Positions 49,140 to 58,413 are shown, counted from the stretch's first letter. The stretch: 58,928 bases of DNA from Verrucomicrobiota bacterium (GCA_016199935.1 JACQFS010000185.1:1-58928); one strand, 5' to 3'. The notes: generated from the sequence alone by a model not told the origin. Numbers and translations are program-made.

Positions 49140-49264
49140 AGGACGCGAATTTGTGCCGGAGTCGGACGGGAAAGGCGAGGGGAGATTCAAATCCGAATCG
49201 CCCGTAGCCGTCGAGGCGACGAGGCACGCTTGCTTCGCCCGCGAGCCGTCGCTAGCCTCGGCCC

Positions 49265-50257
49265 ATGCCCGTTCCCGAACGCTACGCGAATCCGGTCCCG
49301 CCCCGGTTCAATGCCTTTCGCCTGGCGCGTCTGCTGGCAGGCGCGGTCTTTGCCGTGATTGCGTTGTGGTTTCTCAGTTCCTCCTATTACACCGTGCCGG
49401 CGGACTCGCAGGGGCTGGTGCTGCGATTCGGACGCTACACGACGACGAGCGATCCGGGTTTGCATTTCAAATTCCCCTTCGGCGTGGACCAGGTGCTGAT
49501 CGCGCCGGTGCGCCGGCAGCTCAAGCAGGAGTTCGGCTTCGCCACGTCGGGCGCGACCAATCCGCATCAGGCTTCCGATCCGCGCGAGCACGAGCACGAA
49601 CGCAACATGGTCACGGGCGACCTCAACTCCGCGTCCGTCGAGTGGGTCGTGCAGTATCGCATCGCGGAGCCGCGGCAGTATTTTTTCAAAATGAAGGAGC
49701 CGGATTTCGTCCTGCACGACCTGTCCGAGTCGGTGATGCGCGTGGTCGTCGGCGACCGCACGGTGGACGAGGTCATCACCATCGGACGGCAGGAGATCGA
49801 GGCCGAGGCGCTGCTGAAGCTGCGTGCGGTGGTGGAGAAATTCGGACTGGGCATCGTGATTGACCAGGTGCAGTTGAAGAACGTGAACCCGCCGCAGCCG
49901 GTGCAGTCGTCGTTCAACGAGGTGAACCAATCACAACAGGAGCGCGAGAAGGCGATCAACATCGCCAACGGCGAATACAACCGGCTCATCCCGGCGGCGC
50001 GCGGCGGGGCGCAGGAAAAAATCAGCACCGCCGAGGGCTACGCCATCAAGCGTGTCAACGAGGCCGAGGGCGACGCGGGGCGGTTCAACGCCGTCTTCGC
50101 CGAATACGCCAAGGCGCCCGACGTGATGCGCCGCCGGCTTTACCTCGAGACGATGGGCGAGATCGTGCCGAACCTCGGGCGCAAGATCATCCTCGACGAC
50201 GCCGCGAAGCAGGTGCTGCCGCTGCTGCAACTCACTCCCGAAAAGGAGGCGAAATGA
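49265..50257 (+). CDS. hflK: Protease modulator HflK (SPFH family)
   Basis: 330 residues. One N-terminal transmembrane segment (about residues 24-43, LLAGAVFAVIALWFLSSSYY) is followed by the SPFH core (VPADSQGLVLRFGRYTTTSD, then HFKFPFGVDQVL) and a charged helix (EVNQSQQEREKAINIANGEY). HflK and HflC form a large membrane complex that surrounds and limits the FtsH protease. The C-terminus overlaps the hflC start by 4 bp. The usual Gly-rich N-terminal tail of Proteobacteria is absent. Confidence 0.92.
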   Translation: MPVPERYANPVPPRFNAFRLARLLAGAVFAVIALWFLSSSYYTVPADSQGLVLRFGRYTTTSDPGLHFKFPFGVDQVLIAPVRRQLKQEFGFATSGATNPHQASDPREHEHERNMVTGDLNSASVEWVVQYRIAEPRQYFFKMKEPDFVLHDLSESVMRVVVGDRTVDEVITIGRQEIEAEALLKLRAVVEKFGLGIVIDQVQLKNVNPPQPVQSSFNEVNQSQQEREKAINIANGEYNRLIPAARGGAQEKISTAEGYAIKRVNEAEGDAGRFNAVFAEYAKAPDVMRRRLYLETMGEIVPNLGRKIILDDAAKQVLPLLQLTPEKEAK

Positions 50258-51222
50258 AAACCGCCGTCGCCCTCATTGCCACGCTCGTCGGGCTGGCGCT
50301 GCTGCTCATCGGCTTTCTCGGCAGCACTTACGTCGTGAACGAGACCGACCAGGTGATCCTCACGCAGTTCGGCGATCCCGTCGGCGGGCCGGTGACGAAC
50401 GCGGGGCTGCATTTCAAGACGCCGTTCATCCAGGACGTGAACCGCATCGAGAAGCGCGCGCTCGAATGGGACGGCCGGCCCACCGAGATGCCGACCAAGG
50501 ACAAGACCTACATCATCACCGACATGGTGGGCCGCTGGCGCATCAAGGATCCAAAACAGTTTTTCCTCCGGCTCCGTGACGAGCGCAGCGCACACTCGCG
50601 GCTCGACGACATCCTCGGAAGCGAGACGCGCAGCTCCGTCGCCAAGCATGAGCTGATCGAAATCGTCCGCACGGCGAAGGATCGCAAGCCCGCGGCCGAC
50701 GAGGCGCTCGAAGCCGCCGGTGGCCGCGTCGGCCAGCTCTATCCGATCCACATCGGCCGCACGAAGGTCGAGGAGGAAATTTTCACCAACTCCGCGCCCA
50801 AGCTCGTGGACTTCGGCATTGAACTGCTCGACGTGCGCTTCATGCGCATCAACTACAACCCGAGCGTCCAGCAGCGCATCCACGAGCGCATGATCAGCGA
50901 GCGCCAGCAGATCGCCGAGCGCTTCCGTTCCGAGGGCGCGGGCGAGGCGGCGAAAATTCTCGGCAAGAAACAGAAGGACCTTCAGGAGATCGAGTCCGAG
51001 TCCTACCGCAAGGTGCAGGAAATCCGCGGCGCGGCCGACGCGAAGGCAGCGGAGATTTTCACCCGCGCCTACAACCAGAGTCCTGAGGCCGCCGATTTCT
51101 ACGGCTTCGTCAAGACGCTCGAGACCTACCAGAAGATGCTGGGCAAGGACACGACGTTGATCCTCACGACGGATAGCGACCTCTTCCGGCACCTGAAGCA
51201 GATCACGCCCAAGGCGAAATAG
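50254..51222 (+). CDS. hflC: Protease modulator HflC (SPFH family)
   Basis: 322 residues; the ATG overlaps the hflK stop (ATGA). One N-terminal transmembrane segment (ALIATLVGLALLLIGFLGST), then the SPFH core (VVNETDQVILTQFGDPVGGP, HFKTPFIQDVNRIEKRALEW) and the typical HflC helix (ERMISERQQIAERFRSEGAG, EAAKILGKKQKDL). It partners HflK in the FtsH-regulating complex. The gene order hflK-hflC is standard. It is convergent with the rhamnulokinase gene 10 bp away. Confidence 0.93.
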   Translation: MKTAVALIATLVGLALLLIGFLGSTYVVNETDQVILTQFGDPVGGPVTNAGLHFKTPFIQDVNRIEKRALEWDGRPTEMPTKDKTYIITDMVGRWRIKDPKQFFLRLRDERSAHSRLDDILGSETRSSVAKHELIEIVRTAKDRKPAADEALEAAGGRVGQLYPIHIGRTKVEEEIFTNSAPKLVDFGIELLDVRFMRINYNPSVQQRIHERMISERQQIAERFRSEGAGEAAKILGKKQKDLQEIESESYRKVQEIRGAADAKAAEIFTRAYNQSPEAADFYGFVKTLETYQKMLGKDTTLILTTDSDLFRHLKQITPKAK

Positions 51223-51231
51223 CCTCGACGG

Positions 51232-52728
51232 CTACGTCTGAGCCAACGCCGCAAACTTCCCGCGCGCCTCCGTCCACGCCGCGCGCGAACCAGGGTCCGG
51301 AAGAAACTCACGCACTTCGCCGGACCCGCGCACGACGGAACGAATTTCCGCAAGGTCAGTCAGTTCGCCGCACGCCTTCGCCTGCACGAGCAGGTTGCCG
51401 AGCACCGTGGCCTCGACGGGACCGGCGAGCACGGGGCGGTCGCACGCGTTGGCGGCGAGTTGATTGAGCAGATCGTTGCGCGAGCCGCCGCCGACGATGT
51501 GGATGACCTCGGCGCGTTTGCCGGTGAGCGCCTCGATGCCGTCGAGCGTGGCGGCGTATTTCAGCGCGAGCCCTTCGAGCGCGCAGCGGACGATTTCCCC
51601 CTCGCTCTGCGGCACGGGCTGGTTCGTCTCGCGGCAGAAATCCTGGATCGCCGCGGGCATGTCGGGCGGGTTGAGGAAGCGCGCGTCGTCCGGCTCCACG
51701 AAGCTGCGCAATGGCGCCGCCTCGCCCGCGAGCCGCACCAGCTCGGCGTAATCGAAGCTCCGGTGTTTCGCCTCGAACGCGCGCCGGCACTGCTGCACAA
51801 GCCAGAGGCCCATGATGTTCTTCAACAGGCGGAAGGTGAAATCCACTCCGCCCTCGTTGGTGAAATTGCGCGCGAGCGCCGCGTCCGTCAGCACCGGCGC
51901 GGAAAGCTCCGTGCCCATGAGCGACCAGGTGCCGGAGCTGATGTAGGCGAAATTTCCCTGCGTCTTGCTCGCCGTCGGCACGGCCACGACCGCAGAGCCG
52001 GTGTCGTGCGTCGCGGGCGCGATCAGGTCCACGCGCGCGAGGCCGGTCTTCGCCACCACCGATTCACGCAGTGAGCCCAGCCGCGTGCCGGGCGCGATGA
52101 CTTTCGGGAACATCGCCGTGGGAAGGCCGAATTTTTTCAGCATGTCCGTGGACCACGTGCGCTGCGTCGGATGGAAGCACTGCGTCGTCGTCGCGTTGGT
52201 GAACTCGCACGCGCGCTCGCCGCTGAGGCACCAGTTGAGGAAGTCGGGAATGGTGAGGAAGCAATCCGCCGCGGCGAGAATCTCAGGGCTTTGCTGCTGC
52301 AACGCGAGCAGTTGGAAGAGCGAGTTGATCTCCAGGAACTGGATGCCCGTGGCCGCGAAGATTTCCGCGCGCGGCACGCGCTCAAAGGCCCGCGCCATCA
52401 GCCCCCGCGTGCGCGCGTCGCGGTAGGTGAACGGCATTCCCAGCAGCTCATTGCTTTTGGACATGAGCACAAAGTCCACGCCCCACGTGTCCACGCCGAC
52501 CGAGACGATGGCCTTGCCGAAACGCCGCGCGCCGAGCGCGAGGCCGTTCTGGATTTCCGACCACAGCCGCAGAATGTCCCAGCGCAGCGTGCCGCCGATT
52601 TCCACGCCGCCATTCGGAAAGCGGTGCAACTCCTCGATCCGCATCCGCCTCCCGTCCCACAGGCCCGCCATCACGCGCCCGCTTTCCGCGCCAAGATCCG
52701 CGCCAAGATAAACCTGCTCCGCACTCAT
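51232..52728 (-). CDS. rhaB: Rhamnulokinase
   Basis: 498 residues, FGGY family. ATP-binding start GADLGAESGRVMAG (residues 9-22). Rhamnulokinase-type motifs: GVDTWGVDFVLM, FTYRDARTRGLM, ATHDTGSAVVAVP, NEGGVDFTFRLLKNIMGLWL, VIHIVGGGSRNDLLNQLAA. It phosphorylates L-rhamnulose to L-rhamnulose-1-phosphate in the cytoplasm. It is the last gene of the transporter operon, 6 bp after the binding-protein gene. No isomerase or aldolase is in the window, so the sugar assignment rests on family resemblance; another deoxy-ketose cannot be excluded. Confidence 0.87.
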   Translation of the reverse strand: MSAEQVYLGADLGAESGRVMAGLWDGRRMRIEELHRFPNGGVEIGGTLRWDILRLWSEIQNGLALGARRFGKAIVSVGVDTWGVDFVLMSKSNELLGMPFTYRDARTRGLMARAFERVPRAEIFAATGIQFLEINSLFQLLALQQQSPEILAAADCFLTIPDFLNWCLSGERACEFTNATTTQCFHPTQRTWSTDMLKKFGLPTAMFPKVIAPGTRLGSLRESVVAKTGLARVDLIAPATHDTGSAVVAVPTASKTQGNFAYISSGTWSLMGTELSAPVLTDAALARNFTNEGGVDFTFRLLKNIMGLWLVQQCRRAFEAKHRSFDYAELVRLAGEAAPLRSFVEPDDARFLNPPDMPAAIQDFCRETNQPVPQSEGEIVRCALEGLALKYAATLDGIEALTGKRAEVIHIVGGGSRNDLLNQLAANACDRPVLAGPVEATVLGNLLVQAKACGELTDLAEIRSVVRGSGEVREFLPDPGSRAAWTEARGKFAALAQT

Positions 52729-52734
52729 GGCCGC

Positions 52735-53751
52735 TCAGAAATCAAACTGCTCGATGTTCTCCTTCGTGAACTTGAACGGCTCGCCGAGGAGGATGTTGTC
52801 GCCGGCGATCTTGAACTCGCCGAGCTTGCCCGCCTTGAAGCTGGTCGCGCCCGCCTTCAACTCGCCCTTTGCCAGCGCGGTCGCGGCGTGGATCGTGAGA
52901 TAGCCGAGGTCGAGCGTCTTCCAGAGGATCACCGTGTCCGTCACGCCGTCCTTCACGTAGCGCTTGTTCTCGTTCGGCAGGCCGAGACCGATGAGTTTCA
53001 CTTGGCCGGCCTTGCCCGCCTGCTTGATCGCTTCCGCGGCACCCGGCACCGCGGGTGAGCAGATGGCCATGATGAGTTTTAAATTCGGATTCGCACTGAG
53101 CAGCGCCGTGGCCTCGCTCTGTGCCTTGTCCTTGAGATCGTCGCACGGGCGGAGCGCGACGCGCTTGAGGTTCGGAAATTTCTCCGCGTTGCGTTTCTCG
53201 ATGACCTGCTGCCACGCGATCATGTTCCCCGCCGTGAGGCTCGCGGTGATGATCGCGTAATCGCCCGTGCCGCCGAGCAACCGCGCCGCCTCGTCGGTGA
53301 GCGCGTTGCCGATGCCCTCGACGGTCGCCTGGTTCACGAAGAACTCGCGCGCGTCCGGCTGCGCGTCGGCGTCGTAGGTGATGACCTTGATGCCCTTCGC
53401 GCGCGCCTTGCGCAGCGCGGTGGAAATGCCGTCGCGATTCTCGCACGCGACCGCAATGGCATCCACGCCGAGGTTGATCCATTGCTCGATGATCTCGTTC
53501 TGCTTCGCAGGATCGGGATCGGTCGGGCCGTCGAAAATCATCTCGATGCCGAGTTCCTTCGCCGCCGCGTCCGCGCCCTGTTTGCAGGAGAGGAAATACG
53601 CGTTGCCCTTCGACTTGGGCATGAAGCCGATGAGCAGCTTTTTGTTCGCTGAAGGAGGTGGTCCGACACTCGCTGAGGAAGGCGCGGAAGGTTTGCAGCC
53701 GGTCGCGAAAACGAGACCGAGGGAAGCAATGAGAAGAAACAGCTTGTTCAT
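52735..53751 (-). CDS. Sugar ABC transporter substrate-binding lipoprotein (rhamnose-type, RhaS-like)
   Basis: 338 residues from the ATG at 53751. The signal peptide ends in a lipobox (FATGC, Cys19). The Peripla_BP_4 pattern is clear: LLIGFMPKSKGNAYFLSCKQ, WINLGVDAIAVACENRDGIS, NLKLIMAICSPAVPGAAEAI. It binds a pentose, hexose or deoxysugar outside the membrane for the two permeases. Adjacent rhaB suggests rhamnose; RhaS/RbsB-type binding proteins cannot be separated by eye. Confidence 0.88.
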   Translation of the reverse strand: MNKLFLLIASLGLVFATGCKPSAPSSASVGPPPSANKKLLIGFMPKSKGNAYFLSCKQGADAAAKELGIEMIFDGPTDPDPAKQNEIIEQWINLGVDAIAVACENRDGISTALRKARAKGIKVITYDADAQPDAREFFVNQATVEGIGNALTDEAARLLGGTGDYAIITASLTAGNMIAWQQVIEKRNAEKFPNLKRVALRPCDDLKDKAQSEATALLSANPNLKLIMAICSPAVPGAAEAIKQAGKAGQVKLIGLGLPNENKRYVKDGVTDTVILWKTLDLGYLTIHAATALAKGELKAGATSFKAGKLGEFKIAGDNILLGEPFKFTKENIEQFDF

Positions 53752-53788
53752 AATCTGGTTCGCGCTCCAGTAAACACGACGCACGCGA

Positions 53789-54259
53789 TCAAAGCGAGGC
53801 TTTGGTTGTCGGGAGAAATGTCCGCGCGCTCTTCGGCAGTGGCGTCAGGTCCGGCTCGACGAATCGCGCCTTGGCTTCGGCGGACATGATGCGGTCGCGG
53901 GAATAGAAAAACCGCAACGCCAGCCGCGCGAGCAGATGAGACTGCTGATCGAGAAAAGCGTCGGAACTCTCTGCCGGACCGAACTCACACAACGCGCAGT
54001 AAACGAGCCGCATCCAGCCTTGCGTCAGCGTTTCGTGATAACCGCGATCAAGAGCCTCGGGAACTTTTTGCGCGGTGTTGAGCGCCTTCAGTCCGCTACG
54101 CATCCGGTCAAGCGCTTCCGCATGGGGCCACCGCAGCAAGTAGAGATACGCCACCCGCAAGTGTTCGCGATGATGCCACTCTTCCGTGGATAGTTCGCAG
54201 CTCTCAAACCGGCGGAGAAACGTTTCGTCGTTCATGGAGGTGATCTGCGGGTCGATCAT
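53789..54259 (-). CDS. Conserved hypothetical protein inside the transporter operon
   Basis: 156 residues. The ATG at 54259 overlaps the permease stop by 4 bp; a second ATG at 54235 is possible. Motifs: DETFLRRFESCELSTEEWHH, then REHLRVAYLYLLRWP and GYHETLTQGWMRLVY. This helical family with HHREHLRVA is widespread, but I know of no function. No membrane or signal segment. Its place between permease and binding protein is unusual and may reflect co-transcription only. Confidence 0.75.
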   Translation of the reverse strand: MIDPQITSMNDETFLRRFESCELSTEEWHHREHLRVAYLYLLRWPHAEALDRMRSGLKALNTAQKVPEALDRGYHETLTQGWMRLVYCALCEFGPAESSDAFLDQQSHLLARLALRFFYSRDRIMSAEAKARFVEPDLTPLPKSARTFLPTTKASL

Positions 54260-55284
54260 TGCGTCGTTTTCGTTTTGGTCAGCGGCCTACCCGCCGCGCG
54301 CCGCGATTTTATCATCACCCAGAATTTCGGGATCACGCTGCTCGACAGCGCCAACACGAGGAGGAGGCCGGTCAACATCCCCGCCACCTCGCGCGGCTGG
54401 CGCGCGTGGACGAGGCCGTTGTTCAACACCGCGATGGCCGCCACACCCAGCAACGTCCCATGCACCGAGCCGACGCCGCCGAAGATACTCGTGCCGCCGA
54501 GCACCACCGCCGTGATGGCGAAGAGTTCGTAGCCCGTGCCCGCGTCGGCCTTCGCCTGACCGAGCCTCGCCGTGTAAATGATCGCCGCCAGCGCCGCCAC
54601 GACTCCGGCCAGCACGTAAGCCAACGCCAGCCGCCGCTCGACCGGCAGCCCCGCGTAACGCGCGCCCTCCGGTGCAAAGCCAATCGCGCGCCACGACCGC
54701 CCGAACGTCGTCCGATGCACGAGCAGCCAGACCGCGCACGCCACGGCGAGGAAGAACCACACCTGCGTCGGCACGCCGAGCGCGCGTTCCTGGCCGAGTT
54801 GCAGGAACGCCGCCGGGAAATTTGTGAACGTGTCCACGCCGCGCGTGATGGCTTCGGCGAGTCCGCGAAAAAGCGAGTAGGTGCCGAGCGTGACGATGAG
54901 CGGCGGCAAACGCAGGCAAGTGATGAGCGTCGCATTCAACCCGCCTGCCAGCGCGCCGATGACGAGCGTGCATCCCGCCGCGACCGGAATCGGCAGCCCC
55001 GCATCGCGCCACAGCTTGCCGAACAGAATCGCGCACAGCCCCAGCAGTGACCCGACCGACAGATCAATCCCGCCCGTGAGGATGATGGGCGTCATCACAA
55101 GCGCGAGCAGGCCGATTTCGACCGAGTGCCGGAGAATGTCGTAGGAATTATCGAGCGAGCCGAAGTTGCGGCCAACCGAGTTGAAGTAGAACCACTCCAG
55201 CGTGAGCACGAGCAGGAGGATGGTCTCGTGGCGAATCAAGAGCCCTTTGAGACCAAGAGCTATCGAGGGACGATTTGGCGTCAT
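54256..55284 (-). CDS. Sugar ABC transporter permease (RbsC/RhaP-like)
   Basis: 342 residues, about 8-10 hydrophobic helices. The conserved block is PIILTGGIDLSVGSLLGLCA with a Gly-Gly-Ile-Asp-Leu-Ser core, then GLNATLITCLRLPPLIVTLG and AVVLGGTSIFGGVGSVHGTL (EAA-like region). It forms a permease half in the inner membrane. A second permease lies upstream at 55836, with a 540-bp nuclease-like gene in between. Confidence 0.92.
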   Translation of the reverse strand: MTPNRPSIALGLKGLLIRHETILLLVLTLEWFYFNSVGRNFGSLDNSYDILRHSVEIGLLALVMTPIILTGGIDLSVGSLLGLCAILFGKLWRDAGLPIPVAAGCTLVIGALAGGLNATLITCLRLPPLIVTLGTYSLFRGLAEAITRGVDTFTNFPAAFLQLGQERALGVPTQVWFFLAVACAVWLLVHRTTFGRSWRAIGFAPEGARYAGLPVERRLALAYVLAGVVAALAAIIYTARLGQAKADAGTGYELFAITAVVLGGTSIFGGVGSVHGTLLGVAAIAVLNNGLVHARQPREVAGMLTGLLLVLALSSSVIPKFWVMIKSRRAAGRPLTKTKTTQ

Positions 55285-55294
55285 GAAGTTGTCC

Positions 55295-55834
55295 TCAACG
55301 CAACAGCAGCTTTGCTACAATCGCAGCAACGTGGTCTTGGTAGCCGCCTTCAGCCACGCGATTCAATGTGGTTCGCAGCCATTCAGCGTCCAGAAGCTGC
55401 CAGCCCTTCTGGGCGAACAAGCTCTTCAGGTTCTGTAGGTCATACTCATTGGCAATTCGGCCAGCGGCTAGACAGAGTTCGATGCTGGGTGAAGGAGCGC
55501 AAAGCCCAGCCTCGGTAAGTTGAGTCGCCAGTCGCCCGAAAACTACGTTGCGAAGAACTTCCTCGTTGAACAACTTGTAACGTTCAGCGTTCGGACCGCC
55601 AGCATCAAAGTCTGCGAACGAAACTCCTTTCGAGTCCAAGTAGGACTTGCACTCCACCACTCGGATTGAGTTGGTGGCACCTTTGTAAGCTACCAAGTCG
55701 AGTTCCCACCGGGGACATGATGGTCGTCCGATTGCAACTTTGTCCTCGTTCGTGAGTTCGACTTTGAAGCTCGGTTTTATCCAATAGCCTTCCAGTTCCA
55801 GCAAAAGGCTTACGAGATTTTCAAATGAGTCCAT
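55295..55834 (-). CDS. PD-(D/E)XK nuclease-like protein inserted in the transporter operon
   Basis: 179 residues. AAGGAA lies just before the ATG at 55834. Residues about 42-66 read WELDLVAYKGATNSIRVVEC plus KSY, a good D...ECK signature of PD-(D/E)XK nucleases. Other blocks are LEGYWIKPSFKVELTNEDK and VFGRLATQLTEAGLC. No signal or membrane segment. The base composition is less GC-rich than the two flanking permeases. The gene is 1 bp from one permease and 10 bp from the other, so it is probably co-transcribed. Nuclease activity is inferred from the motif; it may be a restriction-type or defence protein. Confidence 0.72.
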   Translation of the reverse strand: MDSFENLVSLLLELEGYWIKPSFKVELTNEDKVAIGRPSCPRWELDLVAYKGATNSIRVVECKSYLDSKGVSFADFDAGGPNAERYKLFNEEVLRNVVFGRLATQLTEAGLCAPSPSIELCLAAGRIANEYDLQNLKSLFAQKGWQLLDAEWLRTTLNRVAEGGYQDHVAAIVAKLLLR

Positions 55835-55835
55835 C

Positions 55836-56816
55836 TTAGTTCCTTTCCTTTCTTGTTCTTACGCCATCCGCCACGACGGCGAGCAGGATGATCGCGCCTT
55901 GGATCGCCTTTTCCCAATACGCCTCGACGTGCAGATGCGTGAGCGCGGGCGTGATGCACGCGAGCAGCAGCAAACCGGCAAACACACCCCAGAGATTGCC
56001 GCGTCCGCCCGAGATTGCCACGCCGCCCACGACGACGGCCGCGATGGCCTTCAACTCCAGCCCCGTGCCGGACTTCGGGTCCACCTGCGGCGATTGCACG
56101 ACGTTCATCATCGCCGCGAGTCCGGTGAGCGCGCCCATGAACACGAACACGCCAAACGTCGTGAGCTGCGGACGAATGCCGGCGAGCCGCGCCGCCTCCG
56201 CATCGGAACCGACGGCGTAAATAAATCGTCCAGCCGCGAGATGCTTCGTCGCAAACGCGAGCGCAACAAGCAACGAGAGCGCGACGGCAATGAGCGCCCA
56301 CTGTCCCGCAAGCTGACTGAGGCCGAACCATTGCACGCCATCGGGCAGGTTCACGAACGCGCCCTGCTGCTGCCAGCGCAACGCCTCGCGCCATGTCACC
56401 ATTGTCGCCAGCGTCACGACGATGGACGGCAGACGCAACCCGGCGATGAGCGCGCCGTTGATTGCGCCCATCGCCGCGCCGAGTGCGACAGAGGCCGGCA
56501 AGACAAGCGCAAGCGGCAGCTTCGACGCAGCGAGCAAACCCGCGGCCACGCTGCACACCGCAAATTGCGAGCCGACCGAGATGTCGATCTGCCGCGAAAT
56601 GATGATCAGCGCCATGCCGCACGCGACGACGAGCGTCGGCGCCTCGCGGGTGAGCAACGAGAGCAACGGCTGCGGCTGGAAGAACGCCGGGGCGACCACG
56701 GCAAGCACCAGCAGCACCAGCGCGAGCGCGGCAGCGACGGAGAGTTCGCGGAAGTGACGCCTCGTTGCCGAAGTAGCAGCCGACGTAAGGAAGCTCTGAT
56801 TTTCTTTTCTGCTCAT
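55836..56816 (-). CDS. Sugar ABC transporter permease (RbsC/RhaQ-like)
   Basis: 326 residues with multiple hydrophobic helices after a cytoplasmic N-terminus. The family block is MALIIISRQIDISVGSQFAV, and further down GAINGALIAGLRLPSIVVTL and AAVVVGGVAISGGRGNLWGV. It resembles RbsC/RhaQ permeases. It is 7 bp from the ATPase gene, same strand. Confidence 0.92.
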   Translation of the reverse strand: MSRKENQSFLTSAATSATRRHFRELSVAAALALVLLVLAVVAPAFFQPQPLLSLLTREAPTLVVACGMALIIISRQIDISVGSQFAVCSVAAGLLAASKLPLALVLPASVALGAAMGAINGALIAGLRLPSIVVTLATMVTWREALRWQQQGAFVNLPDGVQWFGLSQLAGQWALIAVALSLLVALAFATKHLAAGRFIYAVGSDAEAARLAGIRPQLTTFGVFVFMGALTGLAAMMNVVQSPQVDPKSGTGLELKAIAAVVVGGVAISGGRGNLWGVFAGLLLLACITPALTHLHVEAYWEKAIQGAIILLAVVADGVRTRKERN

Positions 56817-56823
56817 CGTGAAG

Positions 56824-58413
56824 TCAGAGCCTCCTTACGTCGGCTGCTACCGCCGAATTGCCAAGCGCCGCCGCCATTACGTCGTGCGCGTCACTCTTGC
56901 CTGGCAGCATCGCCGTGATGGTGCCGCCGCGCATGACAGCGATGCGGTCGCTCATGCCGAGCACTTCGGGCAGGTCGCTGGATATCATCAGCACAGCCAT
57001 TCCCTCGGCGGCGAGACGGCGGATGATTTTGTGGATTTCACTTTTAGCGCCCACGTCCACGCCCTGCGTCGGCTCGTCGAGGATGAGGAGCTTGGGCTTC
57101 GTCGCGAGCCAGCGCGCGAGGGAAACTTTTTGCTGGTTGCCGCCGGAGAGCGAACCGCCGGGGGCTTCGGGGCAGGATGTGCGCACGTCGAGGTCGCGGA
57201 TGGAGTCGAGCGCGAGCGTGCGCTCGGCGCCGAAGCGAAGCCACGCGCCGGGGAAGAGGCGATTGTGAATGGCCATCGTCAGGTTGTGGGAGATGGGCAT
57301 TTCGAGAATCACGCCGTGGCGGCGCCGGTCTTCGGGCACGTAGGCGATGCCGTGGGCAACGGCTTCCTGGGGCGAGGTGATGGTGACGCGCTGGCCGTTG
57401 AGGATGATTTCACCGGCGTCGGCAGGCGTGAGGCCGAAGAGAACGCGCGCGAGTTCGGTGCGGCCCGCGCCCACAAGTCCGGCGAGGCCGAGGACTTCTC
57501 CGGCATGCACGTCGAGCGTGATGTTCTTCACGCCGTTGGCGGTGCAGCCGAGATTCTTGAGCGAAAGGACGACATCGCCAGGTTCGCTCTCAGCGGGCGG
57601 GAAGATTGACGAGACCTCGCGACCGACCATGAGCTTGATGAGTTCGGATTCGGTCAGGTAGGGCGCGGTGTCCTCACCGCGCCGTTCGGACGCATCTACA
57701 CGCGCGGCGGCGGGCTGAGGACAGCCCGCCCTACCAACCTTCCTCGTCCTCACGCTCTCGCCATCGCGCAACACGGTCACGCGGTCGGCGAGGGCGAAAA
57801 TTTCCTCCAGGCGATGCGATATGTAGATGACGCCGACACCACTGGCGCGCAGCTCGCGCACGACGGCGAAGAGCAGCTCAACTTCCTTTTGCGTAAGCGA
57901 CGCGGTCGGCTCGTCCATGATGACGATGCGCGCGCCAGCCCCGAGGGCGCAGGCGATTTCGACGAGCTGCTGCTCCGGCATCGAGAGCGAGCGGACCTCG
58001 GCGTCGGGCGAAACCTTCGCGCCGATGCGCTGGAGAAGTTGCGCGGCGCGGGCGCGGCGCGAGGGCCAGTCCACGCGCGCGAACGAACGCACTTTCTCCA
58101 GCCGCACACCGATGTTCTCGGCGACGGTGAGGTCGGGGAACAGCGCGGGCTGCTGGTAAATGCAGGCGATGCCGAGCTTGTGCGCGGCGGCGGGCGTGAG
58201 GTGCGCGACGCGCTGGCCGTTGATGTCGATGGTGCCGCCGTCGGGTTGGTGCGCGCCGGTGATGACCTTGATGAGCGTGGATTTGCCCGCGCCATTTTCG
58301 CCGAGCAACGCATGCACCTCGCCCGCCCGCAGGTCGAACGACACGCCCTTGAGCGCGCGCACCGCGCCGAAGGATTTGGTGACAGAGGTGAGTTGAAGCA
58401 GTGAGTCAATCAT
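56824..58413 (-). CDS. Sugar ABC transporter ATP-binding protein (RbsA/RhaT-like, two ATPase domains)
   Basis: 529 residues. The first ATPase domain has Walker A GENGAGKST (residues 38-46), Walker B IVIMDEPTASLT and signature SLSMPEQQ. The second has LAGLVGAGRTELARVLFG, GGSLSGGNQQKVSLARW and LLILDEPTQGVDVGAKSE. This matches the RbsA-type double ATPase for ribose/rhamnose uptake. Residues about 227-252 are an insert encoded by a palindromic element (57657-57735), between the H-loop region (YISHRLEEIF) and LTESELIKLMVGRE. The ATG overlaps the Imm11-like stop by 4 bp. Confidence 0.93.
   Translation of the reverse strand: MIDSLLQLTSVTKSFGAVRALKGVSFDLRAGEVHALLGENGAGKSTLIKVITGAHQPDGGTIDINGQRVAHLTPAAAHKLGIACIYQQPALFPDLTVAENIGVRLEKVRSFARVDWPSRRARAAQLLQRIGAKVSPDAEVRSLSMPEQQLVEIACALGAGARIVIMDEPTASLTQKEVELLFAVVRELRASGVGVIYISHRLEEIFALADRVTVLRDGESVRTRKVGRAGCPQPAAARVDASERRGEDTAPYLTESELIKLMVGREVSSIFPPAESEPGDVVLSLKNLGCTANGVKNITLDVHAGEVLGLAGLVGAGRTELARVLFGLTPADAGEIILNGQRVTITSPQEAVAHGIAYVPEDRRRHGVILEMPISHNLTMAIHNRLFPGAWLRFGAERTLALDSIRDLDVRTSCPEAPGGSLSGGNQQKVSLARWLATKPKLLILDEPTQGVDVGAKSEIHKIIRRLAAEGMAVLMISSDLPEVLGMSDRIAVMRGGTITAMLPGKSDAHDVMAAALGNSAVAADVRRL
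57657..57735. repeat. In-frame 79-bp palindromic insertion inside the ABC ATPase gene
   Basis: The element is bounded by GGTAGGGC and GCCCTACC and holds two perfect hairpins with 4-nt loops: 57662-57683 (GGCGCGGTG/CACCGCGCC) and 57709-57730 (GGCGGGCTG/CAGCCCGCC). Compared with RbsA-type proteins it adds about 26-27 residues in the interdomain region. If two target bases were duplicated, 81 bp would keep the frame; the frame is intact. Confidence 0.82.
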
